A stretch of 64,000 bases of DNA, taken from NCBI GenBank assembly GCA_041228345.1, contig CP166131.1:1977001-2041000 (forward strand), written 5' to 3'. The position numbers were made by a program, and so were the translations under genes. Position 1 is the first letter of the stretch. The number at the start of each line of letters is the position of its first letter. The notes beneath the pieces are model-generated. The model had not been told where the DNA came from, did not search any database, and saw only the letters and a program-made list of their open reading frames with translations. Of this stretch, positions 18,029 through 27,038 are shown piece after piece. Source of the DNA: Alphaproteobacteria bacterium LSUCC0396. GTDB taxonomy: Bacteria; Pseudomonadota; Alphaproteobacteria; Puniceispirillales; Puniceispirillaceae.

Positions 18029-18380
18029 GGTCGGCTCATCATGTTCCCAAGTTACGACTGTTTCAAGAAGATTTTTGTACGCGCCTTGTTTGTTGCCTCA
18101 GCGTTGGATCTTTGAGATGGCTCTCCTGAAATAGGCAGGTAATTTTTTAACTTCCGGTTAAAAAGCTTCCACAATAAAATGTTATTGCATCATTACGCGT
18201 CCATATGAAATCAAGATAGCCTTGATTTAGCCACAATAAGCCGGGCTTTATGTTGTCTCGCCTCGCAAAACGCGAATAGTTTCAAATTAGTTGAGGCCTA
18301 TTTATGTTTTCTGAGTCTATAATTTGGCAGCAGACATTGGTTTACACAATGCGTATAGCCTGTTAGGTAAACCGGTATTG
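18029..18380. other. Non-coding gap upstream of tRNA-Ser
   Basis: About 350 nt hold no credible gene. A perfect -10 hexamer TATAAT is at 18318-18323, about 57 nt before the tRNA, but no good -35 lies at the right distance. The stretch is more AT-rich than the genes on its left. Confidence 0.5.
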
Positions 18381-18470
18381 GGAGGGGTGGCCGAGCGGTT
18401 TAAGGCGCACGCCTGGAAAGCGTGTTGGGGTTAACGCCCCTCCGGGGTTCGAATCCCCGTCCCTCCGCCA
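18381..18470 (+). tRNA. tRNA-Ser (anticodon GGA)
   Basis: This 90 nt class II tRNA has the acceptor stem GGAGGGG paired to the 3' side, a D-loop with CCGAGCGGTTTAAGGC, and the anticodon stem CACGC/GCGTG around loop CTGGAAA, giving anticodon GGA for UCC/UCU serine. A long variable arm typical of serine tRNAs, the T-loop GGTTCGAATCC and an encoded CCA end complete it. The gene marks the left edge of an AT-rich block, as expected for a classic integration target, though no duplicated tRNA 3' end was found. Confidence 0.97.
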
Positions 18471-18497
18471 CTTGTAATAGAATTAATGGCTTCAGTT

Positions 18498-19937
18498 CTA
18501 CCTTTTGATCTTGAATTCGGCGTTTACGCCCGGTGGCGGTGTGGCTCCAAATCCACCTTTTGCAACCACTGCCTCAATGCCGCCGTTAGCCTCAATAATC
18601 GCGGTTTGATCAGCCTTGGCCTTCGCGTCAATTAATTCTGGATCGCATATTAAACGTAGCTCTCTTTCCAATTTACTTCTGATATCCCTAAATTCTGGGT
18701 CAACACCAAGATCACGCAGTTCCTCAGGGTCTTCAGATAAATTGAACAGCTGTGGTTTCATCGATACATAATAGATGAGTTTCCATGGCCCTTTCCGTAT
18801 CATGAAGGCGCCGGTTTTAGATCCCATGGCGTGATATTCAGAAAAAACCAATCTATCAAAGTCATCGTTGACGTTGGCTAGGTCTACGAGTGATGCACCA
18901 GGCTTTGCTCCTGGTTTGATGCCCGCAGTCTTCAATAAGGTCGGGTAGAAATCAATCAAAGAGACTGGTGTTCTAGAGATTTTACCAATAGGAATTCCCG
19001 GGCCTTTTATAATACAGGGCACACCAACTGATTCTTCATAAAAATTTGATTTGCCCCAAAAGTCACGTTCACCGATATTGTCACCGTGGTCGCTAGTATA
19101 GATAATTTGTGTGTTGCCACTGAGGCCGTTTTGTTCCACAGCCTCTAAAATTTGGCCAATCAAATCATCGACAAACGTGACAAGCCCGTAATAGGATGCC
19201 AATGCAACGCGGGTTCGCTCTGGGGTAAAGTTATCCATGATTTGACAATTTCGCATTGCGTGATGCCAGGGATGTTCGGGGAACTCCCTAGGTTTTGTAG
19301 GCATTAAGCCAAGTGTATCATATAGATCATAGAATTCTTGTGGTGCTATCAGCGGAAAGTGTGGCGCTACCATGGATACGAAAAGTACCCAAGGTTTCCG
19401 TTGTTTACCATTCTCGGCTAACCACTCTATTGTTTCAGCCGCGACTTGACGGTCATAAACATTGTAGTCAGTTTCCCCTGGGCCAATTTTCTCAGCCATT
19501 GACAAAGCCTTCCAGCGTTTTGGTAGGGGCTCCCTAACACAGCCTAGAACATCCCCAGTTCCATCAACTACATGCATTGGTATTTTTTGAAAATCCAGCC
19601 CTACATCATCATCTGAATTTCGATAGTGCAGTTTTCCGATTGAACCCACTGTAATACCAGCTTTTTGTAATTTGCTTCCCCATGAGGGTGGAGAGCCAAA
19701 ATATGGTGTGGCGTTATCCCAATGATGCGAACGATGTGCGTAATCGCCGGTTGCAAATGAAGCCCGTGAGGGTACGCAAATAGGCACGTTTGTGTAAGCA
19801 CTCTCGAATAGCGTTCCCTGACGCGCTAAATTGTCAATATTTGGGGTTTTTATAATTTTATTTCCATAGCAACCAAGGACTTTACGAGTGTGTTCGTCTG
19901 TCATTAGTATCAGCTGATTTGGAATTTTAAAATTCAT
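18498..19937 (-). CDS. Sulfatase (alkaline-phosphatase superfamily)
   Basis: This 479 aa sulfatase has the formylglycine signature CVPSR (Cys54-Arg58), so it should need maturation by a formylglycine-generating enzyme. Metal-binding blocks LMTDEH (12-16) and YTSDHGDNIGE are present, as is VSLIDFYPTLL. It hydrolyses organic sulfate esters. The choline-sulfatase and polysaccharide-sulfatase branches are both possible. No signal peptide is obvious, so a cytoplasmic substrate such as a small sulfate ester fits better than a polymer. The ribosome-binding site before ATG 19937 is poor. The nearby TauE/SafE permease could export sulfite or another sulfur anion. Confidence 0.9.
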   Translation of the reverse strand: MNFKIPNQLILMTDEHTRKVLGCYGNKIIKTPNIDNLARQGTLFESAYTNVPICVPSRASFATGDYAHRSHHWDNATPYFGSPPSWGSKLQKAGITVGSIGKLHYRNSDDDVGLDFQKIPMHVVDGTGDVLGCVREPLPKRWKALSMAEKIGPGETDYNVYDRQVAAETIEWLAENGKQRKPWVLFVSMVAPHFPLIAPQEFYDLYDTLGLMPTKPREFPEHPWHHAMRNCQIMDNFTPERTRVALASYYGLVTFVDDLIGQILEAVEQNGLSGNTQIIYTSDHGDNIGERDFWGKSNFYEESVGVPCIIKGPGIPIGKISRTPVSLIDFYPTLLKTAGIKPGAKPGASLVDLANVNDDFDRLVFSEYHAMGSKTGAFMIRKGPWKLIYYVSMKPQLFNLSEDPEELRDLGVDPEFRDIRSKLERELRLICDPELIDAKAKADQTAIIEANGGIEAVVAKGGFGATPPPGVNAEFKIKR

Positions 19938-20171
19938 AAGCGGATGCCCAATTTTCTACCACCTTGTTAATTTTATACTCAATGTTAGCTTGACCAAATT
20001 ATTTTGCGGAAATTTAAAATGAATGCCCTCTGAAGAATTGGGTAGTATTTTGTGTCTAGCTGTCGCAAATGTAATACTCAGGAAAAGATGTAAATATTCT
20101 GGCTCAACAAAATTGATTGTTGTTACGTGGATTAATGCTCTGAGTTGATTTAAAAAACCTTTTTCGATTTA

Positions 20172-21206
20172 TTAGAAAGATTGCGATTTAACGAAATAGT
20201 CCATTCGATCAACAGTTATGATGTTGAATGTTAAGACCTTACCATTTCTTAGAACTGTTAATTCAATTGTTTCACCGGCTTCACCAGAATTCCATATTTG
20301 CTGGTAAAACGCTTTTAAGTTAGATACTTGCAATCCATCAACTGTCAAAATCACGTCTTGCGGTTTAATGCCTGCATTGAATGCAGGCCCACTTTTACTC
20401 ACTCTTGTGACGGTAATTTGATCGTTTGTGTCATCTGATGAAATCCCAATATATGGTTGAATTTTGTTTTTTCTTCTACCGTAAGATATGAGATCTTGGA
20501 GTATTGGCTTAAGGATGTTTATGGGAACCGACATGTTTCCGGGTGAGGATACTCCGGGTATAGCCTCTGATACAAACAATGACCCTATTCCTAAAATCTC
20601 GCCATTTTGGTTTAAGATGGGTGCTCCTGCCCACAAACCATTTGCCGGCACAGTATATATGGGGCTTTCAAGAAAATATTCCCACCAACCAGCGAAAGGC
20701 CTTCTCGACACAGATCTAACGATTGAACCTACGCCACGTTCGAGCGCGGGCAAAATCAACAGATCCTCATCTGAATTTATAATGTCTGAGTCTCCCAACG
20801 GTAGAGGGTTAAATTTAATTGGAACAACAGATTTGATAATACCAAACCCGGAAGTGTGATCATAGCCGACGATTGTTGCGGGAAATCGTCGTCCATCTGG
20901 TAATTCAATCTCTATTTTCTCCGCCTCAATGATTATATAGCCAATAGTTAAGATATGGGTGTCGTCTATTGCAACACCATTTCCCTCCCGCTTAATTCCA
21001 AGGCTCGCGGCTGTTCGTGCATCACTTGGAACCGAAGTGTGAATGCTTACAATGGATTGGTAAAAACTCCCTAAATTATCTTTTGTAATATTTGCGTAAG
21101 AACTGACTGTACAAAAAAGCAAAAGTAATATTGCTAGAGAGGCTCTGAAAGAACCACTTATGAGACCGTGATAAGTTTCTTTGGTTGACAACTGTATCAG
21201 CAACAC
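20172..21206 (-). CDS. HtrA-like protein with PDZ domain, catalytic triad lost (pseudoprotease)
   Basis: This 344 aa secreted or anchored protein has a hydrophobic signal segment (ASLAILLLLFCTVSSYA, 22-38), a trypsin-like domain and a C-terminal PDZ domain (about 252-330, YIGISSDD...GIKPQDVILTVDG). It aligns well with DegP/HtrA blocks, but the catalytic positions are replaced. The His of LTNxHVI is Tyr90 (LTIGYII), the Asp of the TDLALLK block is Gly120, and the Ser of GNSGGPL is Ala193 (LWAGAPI). It is probably a binding or scaffolding protein, not a protease. A GTG start at 21206 is assumed. It lies between the sulfatase and the divergent TauE-like gene. Confidence 0.85.
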   Translation of the reverse strand: MLLIQLSTKETYHGLISGSFRASLAILLLLFCTVSSYANITKDNLGSFYQSIVSIHTSVPSDARTAASLGIKREGNGVAIDDTHILTIGYIIIEAEKIEIELPDGRRFPATIVGYDHTSGFGIIKSVVPIKFNPLPLGDSDIINSDEDLLILPALERGVGSIVRSVSRRPFAGWWEYFLESPIYTVPANGLWAGAPILNQNGEILGIGSLFVSEAIPGVSSPGNMSVPINILKPILQDLISYGRRKNKIQPYIGISSDDTNDQITVTRVSKSGPAFNAGIKPQDVILTVDGLQVSNLKAFYQQIWNSGEAGETIELTVLRNGKVLTFNIITVDRMDYFVKSQSF

Positions 21207-21300
21207 TGACTCTTTCTGCTAAACAAAAGGTATCTCTAAATTTTGTCTATTCTAAATAATAAAAAATACGTCGATCGTTGAGCCTCTCCAACCAAATCAT

Positions 21301-22152
21301 ATGTCTAATCCTTTGGTTAAAGGAACAAAAAAAATCGTTTTGACATTCTTTTCCGAACTTTTTGCTGCACTTGAAATTGCTGCGCCAATATTATTTTACT
21401 CTGTTGGGTTCATTGCAGTTCTTGTGACAGCAGTCTCTAAATCTGGTTTTGGTGGAGCTGTTGCTTTGGGCATACCAATGCTTTTGCTTGTCACTTCTCC
21501 AAGAATAGCGCTGGCTGTGACTTTACCAATTCTATTAATTATTGATGTGTGGGTAGTGTTTTTTTCGAATAAGAAAATCGACTATAAACTGCTAATTATC
21601 ATGCTTATTTTTGGTCTTCTAGGTCATTTTTTCGGTTGGTATTTTTTTGATTACATATCTAATACTGCACTCGTGATGTTTATCTCATTGATGTCTCTAA
21701 TTACGGTTTTCTCCTATTTCAGAAAACGGTTTTTTCCGGTTAAATTGGATATCGTGAGCAACTTGCCATTTCAGAAGAGGCCGCTGGCACTCTGGAGCTG
21801 GGGAGGGTTTTGGTGCACTTTATCTGGCATCGCGAGCTTTATTTCGGTCTCAGGCGGTATACCTTTGCAGATTTTTCTTATGTCTTGTAAAGTACCCAGA
21901 CATACCTTTATCGGCTCAGCTGGTGCGTTTTTCTTCATTCTAAATTTAACAAAGGTACCTCTTTACTGGGACCTTGGCATTTTATCTAAATCAACTGGAT
22001 TGTTATCTCTTTTACTACTTCCAGCCATACCACTTGGCATTAAATTGGGTCAAAAAATTAATAACAGAATAAGTGATGAGCAGTTTTATTTGCTGCTGCA
22101 CATTATTCTGGGGATTGTTGGGTTGCAACTTCTGTACAGTGTAATCGTATAA
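21301..22152 (+). CDS. TauE/SafE family permease
   Basis: This 283 aa very hydrophobic protein has about eight membrane helices. It carries the family's N-terminal glycine-rich segment (VSKSGFGGAVALGIPMLLL) and its C-terminal repeat (SVSGGIPLQIFLMSCKVPRHTFIGSAGAFFF, split here by helix breaks). TauE/SafE proteins export sulfite, sulfoacetate or other organic anions. AT-rich codon use matches the neighbouring sulfatase and pseudo-HtrA, so the three may have arrived together. ATG 21301 has no clear ribosome-binding site. The start could lie some codons downstream. Confidence 0.87.
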   Translation: MSNPLVKGTKKIVLTFFSELFAALEIAAPILFYSVGFIAVLVTAVSKSGFGGAVALGIPMLLLVTSPRIALAVTLPILLIIDVWVVFFSNKKIDYKLLIIMLIFGLLGHFFGWYFFDYISNTALVMFISLMSLITVFSYFRKRFFPVKLDIVSNLPFQKRPLALWSWGGFWCTLSGIASFISVSGGIPLQIFLMSCKVPRHTFIGSAGAFFFILNLTKVPLYWDLGILSKSTGLLSLLLLPAIPLGIKLGQKINNRISDEQFYLLLHIILGIVGLQLLYSVIV

Positions 22153-22272
22153 TACGCTATGAATTTATAGATTTTATATAAAGAAACTGTTCTTGTTAAC
22201 ATTGGCTTAGCCGACCTCTGGTTTGCCAGAATACTTTTGACTTAATAGAGGCCACCCTGTGGTAATCTTGGC

Positions 22273-22977
22273 TCAAATTCTTGGCAACGGCTGTGCTATT
22301 AAGCTCGGCCAGATAAGAGTGCCGGACCGGTGTCTCAACGCCGCAGTTTCTGGCCTATCGACCATTATAGACCCGTCTGGATTAAATAGATTATCGTCTG
22401 GTGTTTTTGTGCCGTCTCGCAAATGCATCACGATATGTAACGGGCCGCCGGTAACGCTTGTCAGCTTATGCGTGATCGCTGCGATTTGGCCTTCGTCGGC
22501 CTGATTATTGTGAAGGCGCGGCACCAGCTGTTGCACCGCCCATGCGCCAACCGCCTCATCCATCCCGCCAGCACCGCCGGCATCAATACCAAGAAAATCC
22601 AGCCAGTCCGATGTCACAGGGTCGATGAAATTCATATGATCGCCGGTTGCTGGCGGCGTGCCAACGCTCCATTCATGCGTCAAAATCGCCGCATAGGGAT
22701 TATGCCGGAACGCCATCATTTTACGGGTTAGATCATCCTGTTTGGTCTTTAGCTGTGCTGGACTGGGATCCAGAAACACACGCGTTGTCTCGCCGCCGAA
22801 CAATGCAATATAGCTATCCATGTCGGGTTTGGTGGCGGCGCCTTGATAATGGGCTGCCCAACGATACCCTGTCCGTGCCAGCTTTTCCGGGATATGAACG
22901 CGGTGGAACCAATCCAGATACTGATCACGGTCGTTGGCTAAAATATCATAGGTCAAAGCCCAAATTGCGCCGGTCAT
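22273..22977 (-). CDS. Uncharacterised protein, possible EthD-like ferredoxin-fold
   Basis: I do not recognise this 234 aa protein with certainty. The N-terminus (WALTYDILANDRDQYLDWF followed by HRVHIPEKLARTGY) resembles dimeric alpha-beta barrel proteins of the EthD/DUF4286 type, which bind or modify small organic molecules. The rest is soluble, with no signal or membrane segment. ATG 22977 is preferred over the upstream in-frame start because AGGAAA sits 6-7 nt before it and the extension is not protein-like. It is the last gene of the leftward run that includes the 6PGDH-like dehydrogenase, separated from it by a hairpin. Confidence 0.8.
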   Translation of the reverse strand: MTGAIWALTYDILANDRDQYLDWFHRVHIPEKLARTGYRWAAHYQGAATKPDMDSYIALFGGETTRVFLDPSPAQLKTKQDDLTRKMMAFRHNPYAAILTHEWSVGTPPATGDHMNFIDPVTSDWLDFLGIDAGGAGGMDEAVGAWAVQQLVPRLHNNQADEGQIAAITHKLTSVTGGPLHIVMHLRDGTKTPDDNLFNPDGSIMVDRPETAALRHRSGTLIWPSLIAQPLPRI

Positions 22978-23051
22978 TTGCGTTTTTCCTGTATTCCTGA
23001 AAGGGGGGATTAGAGGGGCTACCCCCGGACTTAGGTGATAAAAAAATCGCC

Positions 23052-23087
23052 AACCGGTCAAGGCCGATTTTGACCATGTGACCGGTT
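23052..23087 (-). terminator. Hairpin between dehydrogenase and EthD-like gene
   Basis: Arms AACCGGTCA (23052-23060) and TGACCGGTT (23079-23087) are perfect complements. On the minus strand the stem is followed by GGCGA and then seven T's. It lies 7 nt past the stop of the dehydrogenase gene. An inner GGTCAA/TTGACC pairing competes with the outer stem. Confidence 0.5.
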
Positions 23088-23093
23088 TTGCGG

Positions 23094-23996
23094 TTACGAT
23101 TTTGCCCTTAAGGCGTCAACATACATCTGCAACACATCTGCCAGCGCATGATCATCCTGCGCCGTCTCGCGGGTGCCCGCTGCCAATGGTGTCAGGTCGG
23201 CAAGTCGCATGATTGCAGCCGCGCCCTGATGGAAATGCGGTGTCATACCGTAATAATCATAGGTGCGGGCGATTTCCTCCATTTCATAAATCCAGCGCTT
23301 AGCATCCAGCGGGATACGCGGCGTCATGCGCTCGATTGTTGCCATGGTCGCTGGCTGGCTTTGCGCAAACTCGTTGAATATCTCGTCGCGCAGGCCGGCC
23401 AACTCGGCCATTACCGCCACTGCGGCAAATAGGGTAAAAGCGCCTTTGGTACTGCTTGCATAAATCATTTTCATCGCTGATGCGCGGCCAATTTCCTCGC
23501 CAAGATCGCGCACAATGATGCCGCGCCCATCAAGCTGTCGCACCAGTGATGTGCCTTGCCCACTGACATAAAGACGGGTTCGGCCGTTCTCTTTTACCGG
23601 ATTCAGCCCTATAATGCCGCCATCAATGAACCGTGCTGGCAGGCCATCAAAGGCGGCGGCAACCTGTTTTGTGGTGGTTGGTGAAATGGCATTACAATCG
23701 ACATAATCGGGATAGGCACCGGCAGATTTCATCGCCGTGGCAACAGCTTGCGCTTGTGATAATGCATGTTCGGGCGGCAGAATAGACAAGATAAGATCGG
23801 CACTTTGAACCAGGTCGCCAAGCGATGGCAAATTTTCAAGTCCGGCTGTCTCGGCAAGTGATTTCGTGCGCTGGCTTCGACCAGCAAGACAGGTCACCAT
23901 TCGCAATCCATGTTGGCGGAACTGGCTGGCGCATCCGTGTCCCATATCGCCGGGCATTAAAATAGCAACTGTGGTAAGGGTTTTATCCGGGGTCAT
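23094..23996 (-). CDS. NAD(P)-dependent 6-phosphogluconate dehydrogenase-like oxidoreductase (DUF1932)
   Basis: This 300 aa protein has an N-terminal Rossmann domain (VAILMPGDMGHGCASQFRQ) of the 3-hydroxyisobutyrate/6-phosphogluconate dehydrogenase group. Its C-terminal helical domain matches DUF1932 (ASAMKMIYASSTKGAFTLFA, with the probable catalytic Lys). Substrate is unknown. The motif GxGxxG is altered to GDMGHG. AAGG is 8 nt before the ATG. It follows fni by 44 nt on the same strand, so it may be cotranscribed with the carotenoid operon, but no isoprenoid role is known for the family. Confidence 0.85.
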   Translation of the reverse strand: MTPDKTLTTVAILMPGDMGHGCASQFRQHGLRMVTCLAGRSQRTKSLAETAGLENLPSLGDLVQSADLILSILPPEHALSQAQAVATAMKSAGAYPDYVDCNAISPTTTKQVAAAFDGLPARFIDGGIIGLNPVKENGRTRLYVSGQGTSLVRQLDGRGIIVRDLGEEIGRASAMKMIYASSTKGAFTLFAAVAVMAELAGLRDEIFNEFAQSQPATMATIERMTPRIPLDAKRWIYEMEEIARTYDYYGMTPHFHQGAAAIMRLADLTPLAAGTRETAQDDHALADVLQMYVDALRAKS

Positions 23997-24040
23997 TGAT
24001 GTGCCTTTACATTAGCGATTATGATGAGTGCGTCGCTGAT

Positions 24041-25111
24041 CTAGAGCGGCTGACCGTCAAGCCATGCTGGCTTTTTGCGGAAACCTGCTAAATCTGCGGC
24101 GCCGGTTAGAAACAGGGTTAGCGCCATTTGCCGTTTTATCTGTTCAATAAATTTGCCAAGCGCCTCTGGTGACGGCTCTTTTTCATTGTAAAGCAGCTGT
24201 TTTAGCATGGGACCGGCAAGCGACGTCATCCCAGCACCTAGCCGGTAAGCCCGCATGGCGTCAAGACCATCGCGAAGGCCGCCAGAGGCAATCACCAGCT
24301 GATCTGGACAGGCCTTGGTAACGGCCATCAGGCAATCAAGCGTCGCGATACCCCAATTCAGGAAAGGCGCAAATGGCGCGATATCATCATCACGGCGCGC
24401 CGCCTCAATTCGCGCCCAATTCGTGCCGCCAAATCCGGCAACATCAATCGCCGTAACACCGCGTTCAAACAGGTCGCTTGCAATGCTGGCAGAAATACCG
24501 GCGCCAACTTCCTTGACAATAACCGGCGCAATATCGGCCGCTACCAATGCGGCAATGGCATCACGGACACCGCGCCAATCATGCTCACCTTCGGGTTGAA
24601 TGGCCTCTTGCAGCGGGTTTAGGTGAATGGCGATTGCGTCGGCCCCAACATCGTCGATGGCGGCTTTGGCAAGATCCAGCCCACCTGCCGCTGCCAGCTG
24701 AATGCCGCCAAGGTTGCCAATGATCGGTATGTCGGGCGCAATATCGCGAAGGTAACCGGCACTTTGCCCCAGTTCTAGGGCGGCACGCTGCGAGCCAATG
24801 GCAAAGGCGATTTTCTGATCTTGCGCAACATGGGCAAGGGCGAGGTTAATGGCCTCGGCACGCGGTGTGCCGCCGGTCATTGCGCCAATCATCATCGGTG
24901 CATCAAGCCGCTTGCCCAAAAACGCGGTCGAAAGGTCAATGTCAGGCAGTGCCATTTCAGGCATCGCACAATGTTCAAAACCCATCCGGTCAAAACCATT
25001 GCTGCCGTCCGAACGGGTTTGCGTGTCAAGCGCAAGGTCAATATGCGCATCTTTTCGTGATGCTGCGGTGATGTTGCCGCCTGAGATCTGGTGATTATCG
25101 TTACTGGTCAT
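24041..25111 (-). CDS. fni: Type 2 isopentenyl-diphosphate delta-isomerase
   Basis: This 356 aa FMN-dependent enzyme interconverts IPP and DMAPP. N-terminal SRKDAHIDLAL, the FMN-binding segments MIGAMTGG and AIGSQRAALE, HLNPLQEAIQPEGE and the phosphate-loop region ASGGLRDGLDAMRAYRLGA are characteristic of IDI-2. The start codon overlaps the blh stop by 4 nt, so the two are translationally coupled. In this position it supplies balanced C5 units for GGPP and retinal synthesis, as in other proteorhodopsin clusters. Confidence 0.95.
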   Translation of the reverse strand: MTSNDNHQISGGNITAASRKDAHIDLALDTQTRSDGSNGFDRMGFEHCAMPEMALPDIDLSTAFLGKRLDAPMMIGAMTGGTPRAEAINLALAHVAQDQKIAFAIGSQRAALELGQSAGYLRDIAPDIPIIGNLGGIQLAAAGGLDLAKAAIDDVGADAIAIHLNPLQEAIQPEGEHDWRGVRDAIAALVAADIAPVIVKEVGAGISASIASDLFERGVTAIDVAGFGGTNWARIEAARRDDDIAPFAPFLNWGIATLDCLMAVTKACPDQLVIASGGLRDGLDAMRAYRLGAGMTSLAGPMLKQLLYNEKEPSPEALGKFIEQIKRQMALTLFLTGAADLAGFRKKPAWLDGQPL

Positions 25112-25956
25112 CTTGGCGTGTTACCTTTAACTTCGGTGGCTGCCAATCGTGGGGAAAACCCGTCGACTAGAATCATATGCGGTACGGTCAGTGCGGCAAG
25201 GCCGATGAAGATGATTTTTAATAATTCGGCCTCCGGATTACCGCTATCAATCCCGAAAAACACCGCCGCGCCAACAAGCCAGCTAGCGACTGTAAAGCCT
25301 GCTGCTTGTAAAATCACCCCTTTTGATGACGTCGAAGACGATAGCATATACCAAATCCGTCGCATATGCCTGCCCGTATGAATAACGCAAAAATAGACGG
25401 CAAAACCAACAAGTGGAGGCAAGCTGGCAAAAGCGATTGCGAGCAGAATGAGCTCGGCAAATCGGGGGCGAAGTGATGGGTCACGCAATGCCAATAGAGC
25501 ATAGAGGGCGGCCATCACTGCCATCACCGGTGCGGTGATTTTTGCAAGCGAAAGCGCGAGGCTAGAGGCGCCATCGGTGAGTGCGTTAAACAGCGGGATT
25601 ACGCTGTCTTGCTGGAAATAGATGATCCCAAATATGGGCAATCCACCATGCAGCAAAACCTGAATTATGAAAGCCGGTTGCGATTTTGCCATGGCATCGC
25701 CGCGGCCGAAATGTATCATCGAGACGATCAGGAATAGGCTCAGTGTCAGGCTGGGGGCGATCATCCAGATCGCGATAACCAACAGCGCCGCGGCACAATA
25801 AATGGCGATGAATTTAATCCCCGCCGCGAGCGATCGTCCAGCACCAAGGTGATTGGCAATTGCGCCATCAAAGGCCCCATGTGGAAGGCCGATTAAAACG
25901 ACAAACAACAGCGCAATGAGGCTGGTTGTGTCAAGTAGCACAAGACCTGCCATCAT
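25108..25956 (-). CDS. blh: Beta-carotene 15,15'-dioxygenase (Brp/Blh family)
   Basis: This 282 aa polytopic membrane protein cleaves beta-carotene to two retinals. Conserved histidines expected to hold the active-site iron are visible in GLPHGAFD (about residue 25), MIHFGRGD (about 81) and VIHTGRHMRR (about 187 and 191). It overlaps crtY upstream and fni downstream by 4 nt each. Its presence together with a retinal-binding rhodopsin gene shows that the cluster can make the chromophore. Confidence 0.95.
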   Translation of the reverse strand: MMAGLVLLDTTSLIALLFVVLIGLPHGAFDGAIANHLGAGRSLAAGIKFIAIYCAAALLVIAIWMIAPSLTLSLFLIVSMIHFGRGDAMAKSQPAFIIQVLLHGGLPIFGIIYFQQDSVIPLFNALTDGASSLALSLAKITAPVMAVMAALYALLALRDPSLRPRFAELILLAIAFASLPPLVGFAVYFCVIHTGRHMRRIWYMLSSSTSSKGVILQAAGFTVASWLVGAAVFFGIDSGNPEAELLKIIFIGLAALTVPHMILVDGFSPRLAATEVKGNTPR

Positions 25957-27038
25957 GATGTTGCCGCCCGGTCATTTTGCAAGGCTGCAAACAGAAATGG
26001 CCATTTTGGCATTGCCAGAACAATTTTCAGCCACAGGCGCGGCCCTGCTTCACCGCTAAGGAACAGGGCAAATTCATCCCCCGTTAAACGATCTGCCATC
26101 GCGGTAAAAATCTCTGGAGCAAGCGCTGGTCGGTCTTTGATGACACGCAGAAAAATACGGTCCATGAACAGCTCAAACGGGCTATGCGCCGCGCCAACCG
26201 ATAACGGCATGCCCGGCCTAGCGCTGGCTTTTATTTGGTCAATCTGTTTCTGGATAAAGCTGAACGCATAACCGCTAGATGGCCGTATCGCACCGCCATT
26301 TCCGCCAATCCCGGTTAAGGCAGGGTCGCGTTGTGGCAGGCTTGCCATCGGAATAACGCCTCGTTCACGGCGTATAATCTGGAAGCGATCAACATTGATT
26401 ATGTCTTGTAAATAGTGCCGGATAGCCGTGTCGTAAAAAGGTTCTGGTGCCAATTGTGGCGAGAATAATGTGGACTCGATCAGCGCATTGTGGGCAGAAA
26501 AAGGCAGGCAATAAATAAAATGCATACCGCGGCTTTGATCGCAGCGGAAATCCATCAAGATCGCCGTGTTGCTGTCAAATACGTCGTTATCTGTCTTGAC
26601 TTCATAGCCGGTAAAATGCTGCAGCATTATGCCGCTTGGCATCGGCGGCGGGCGGCTGTCAAGAATTTGTAATGCGTCGTTAGCGGCCATCTCAACTTGG
26701 AAATGAACGCCAGCTTCATTCGCCTTTTCGCGGCATCTGCCAAGCCAGTCATGGCGATTAAGTGCGCAATATGGGTGATTTTCGGACCTACGCTCAACCA
26801 TGCGGTCGTGACTGATAATGCGCCATTGAAACCATTGTTTGCGCGCTACGGCACTGGCCTCGCCTAGCCACGGCATCGCCCAAAACCCCCAGATATGATC
26901 ATCTGTCTTATGCGTTTCCGGATCGACAATCGTGAATTCATGGCTGCCGAATTCAGGTGCCCTTGCCGCAAGGGATAAAGAGGCGCACCCCGCACCAAGC
27001 AAGGCAACAGAAATCCGGTCTGGTGTTTTATTTGACAT
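25953..27038 (-). CDS. crtY: Lycopene beta-cyclase
   Basis: This 361 aa flavoprotein cyclises both ends of lycopene to beta-carotene. It has the dinucleotide-binding start VALLGAGCASLSLAAR, the family block DDHIWGFWA, MDFRCDQSRGMHFIYCLPFS and the GGNGGAIRPSSGYAFSFIQ signature. ATG 27038 is chosen because AGGGGG lies 7 nt upstream and MSNKTPDRISVALLGAG is the normal N-terminus. It overlaps the crtB stop by 11 nt. A longer in-frame start at 27137 would lie within crtB. Confidence 0.95.
   Translation of the reverse strand: MSNKTPDRISVALLGAGCASLSLAARAPEFGSHEFTIVDPETHKTDDHIWGFWAMPWLGEASAVARKQWFQWRIISHDRMVERRSENHPYCALNRHDWLGRCREKANEAGVHFQVEMAANDALQILDSRPPPMPSGIMLQHFTGYEVKTDNDVFDSNTAILMDFRCDQSRGMHFIYCLPFSAHNALIESTLFSPQLAPEPFYDTAIRHYLQDIINVDRFQIIRRERGVIPMASLPQRDPALTGIGGNGGAIRPSSGYAFSFIQKQIDQIKASARPGMPLSVGAAHSPFELFMDRIFLRVIKDRPALAPEIFTAMADRLTGDEFALFLSGEAGPRLWLKIVLAMPKWPFLFAALQNDRAATS

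Larger units (their letters stand above)
18498..22152. other. AT-rich accessory block next to tRNA-Ser
   Basis: Three genes (sulfatase, inactive HtrA-like protein, TauE/SafE permease) and their spacers are clearly richer in A/T than the flanking leuA-lepA and carotenoid genes. They use more AGA, ATA and TTA codons. The block starts 28 nt after tRNA-Ser. No integrase or direct repeat of the tRNA end is present, so horizontal acquisition is inferred from composition and position only. Confidence 0.5.

Noticed and set aside
18381-22260. Attachment-site duplication of tRNA-Ser 3' end at the far edge of the AT-rich block
   Set aside because: No copy of the T-loop/acceptor end was found in the 22.15-22.3 kb spacer, and there is no integrase.
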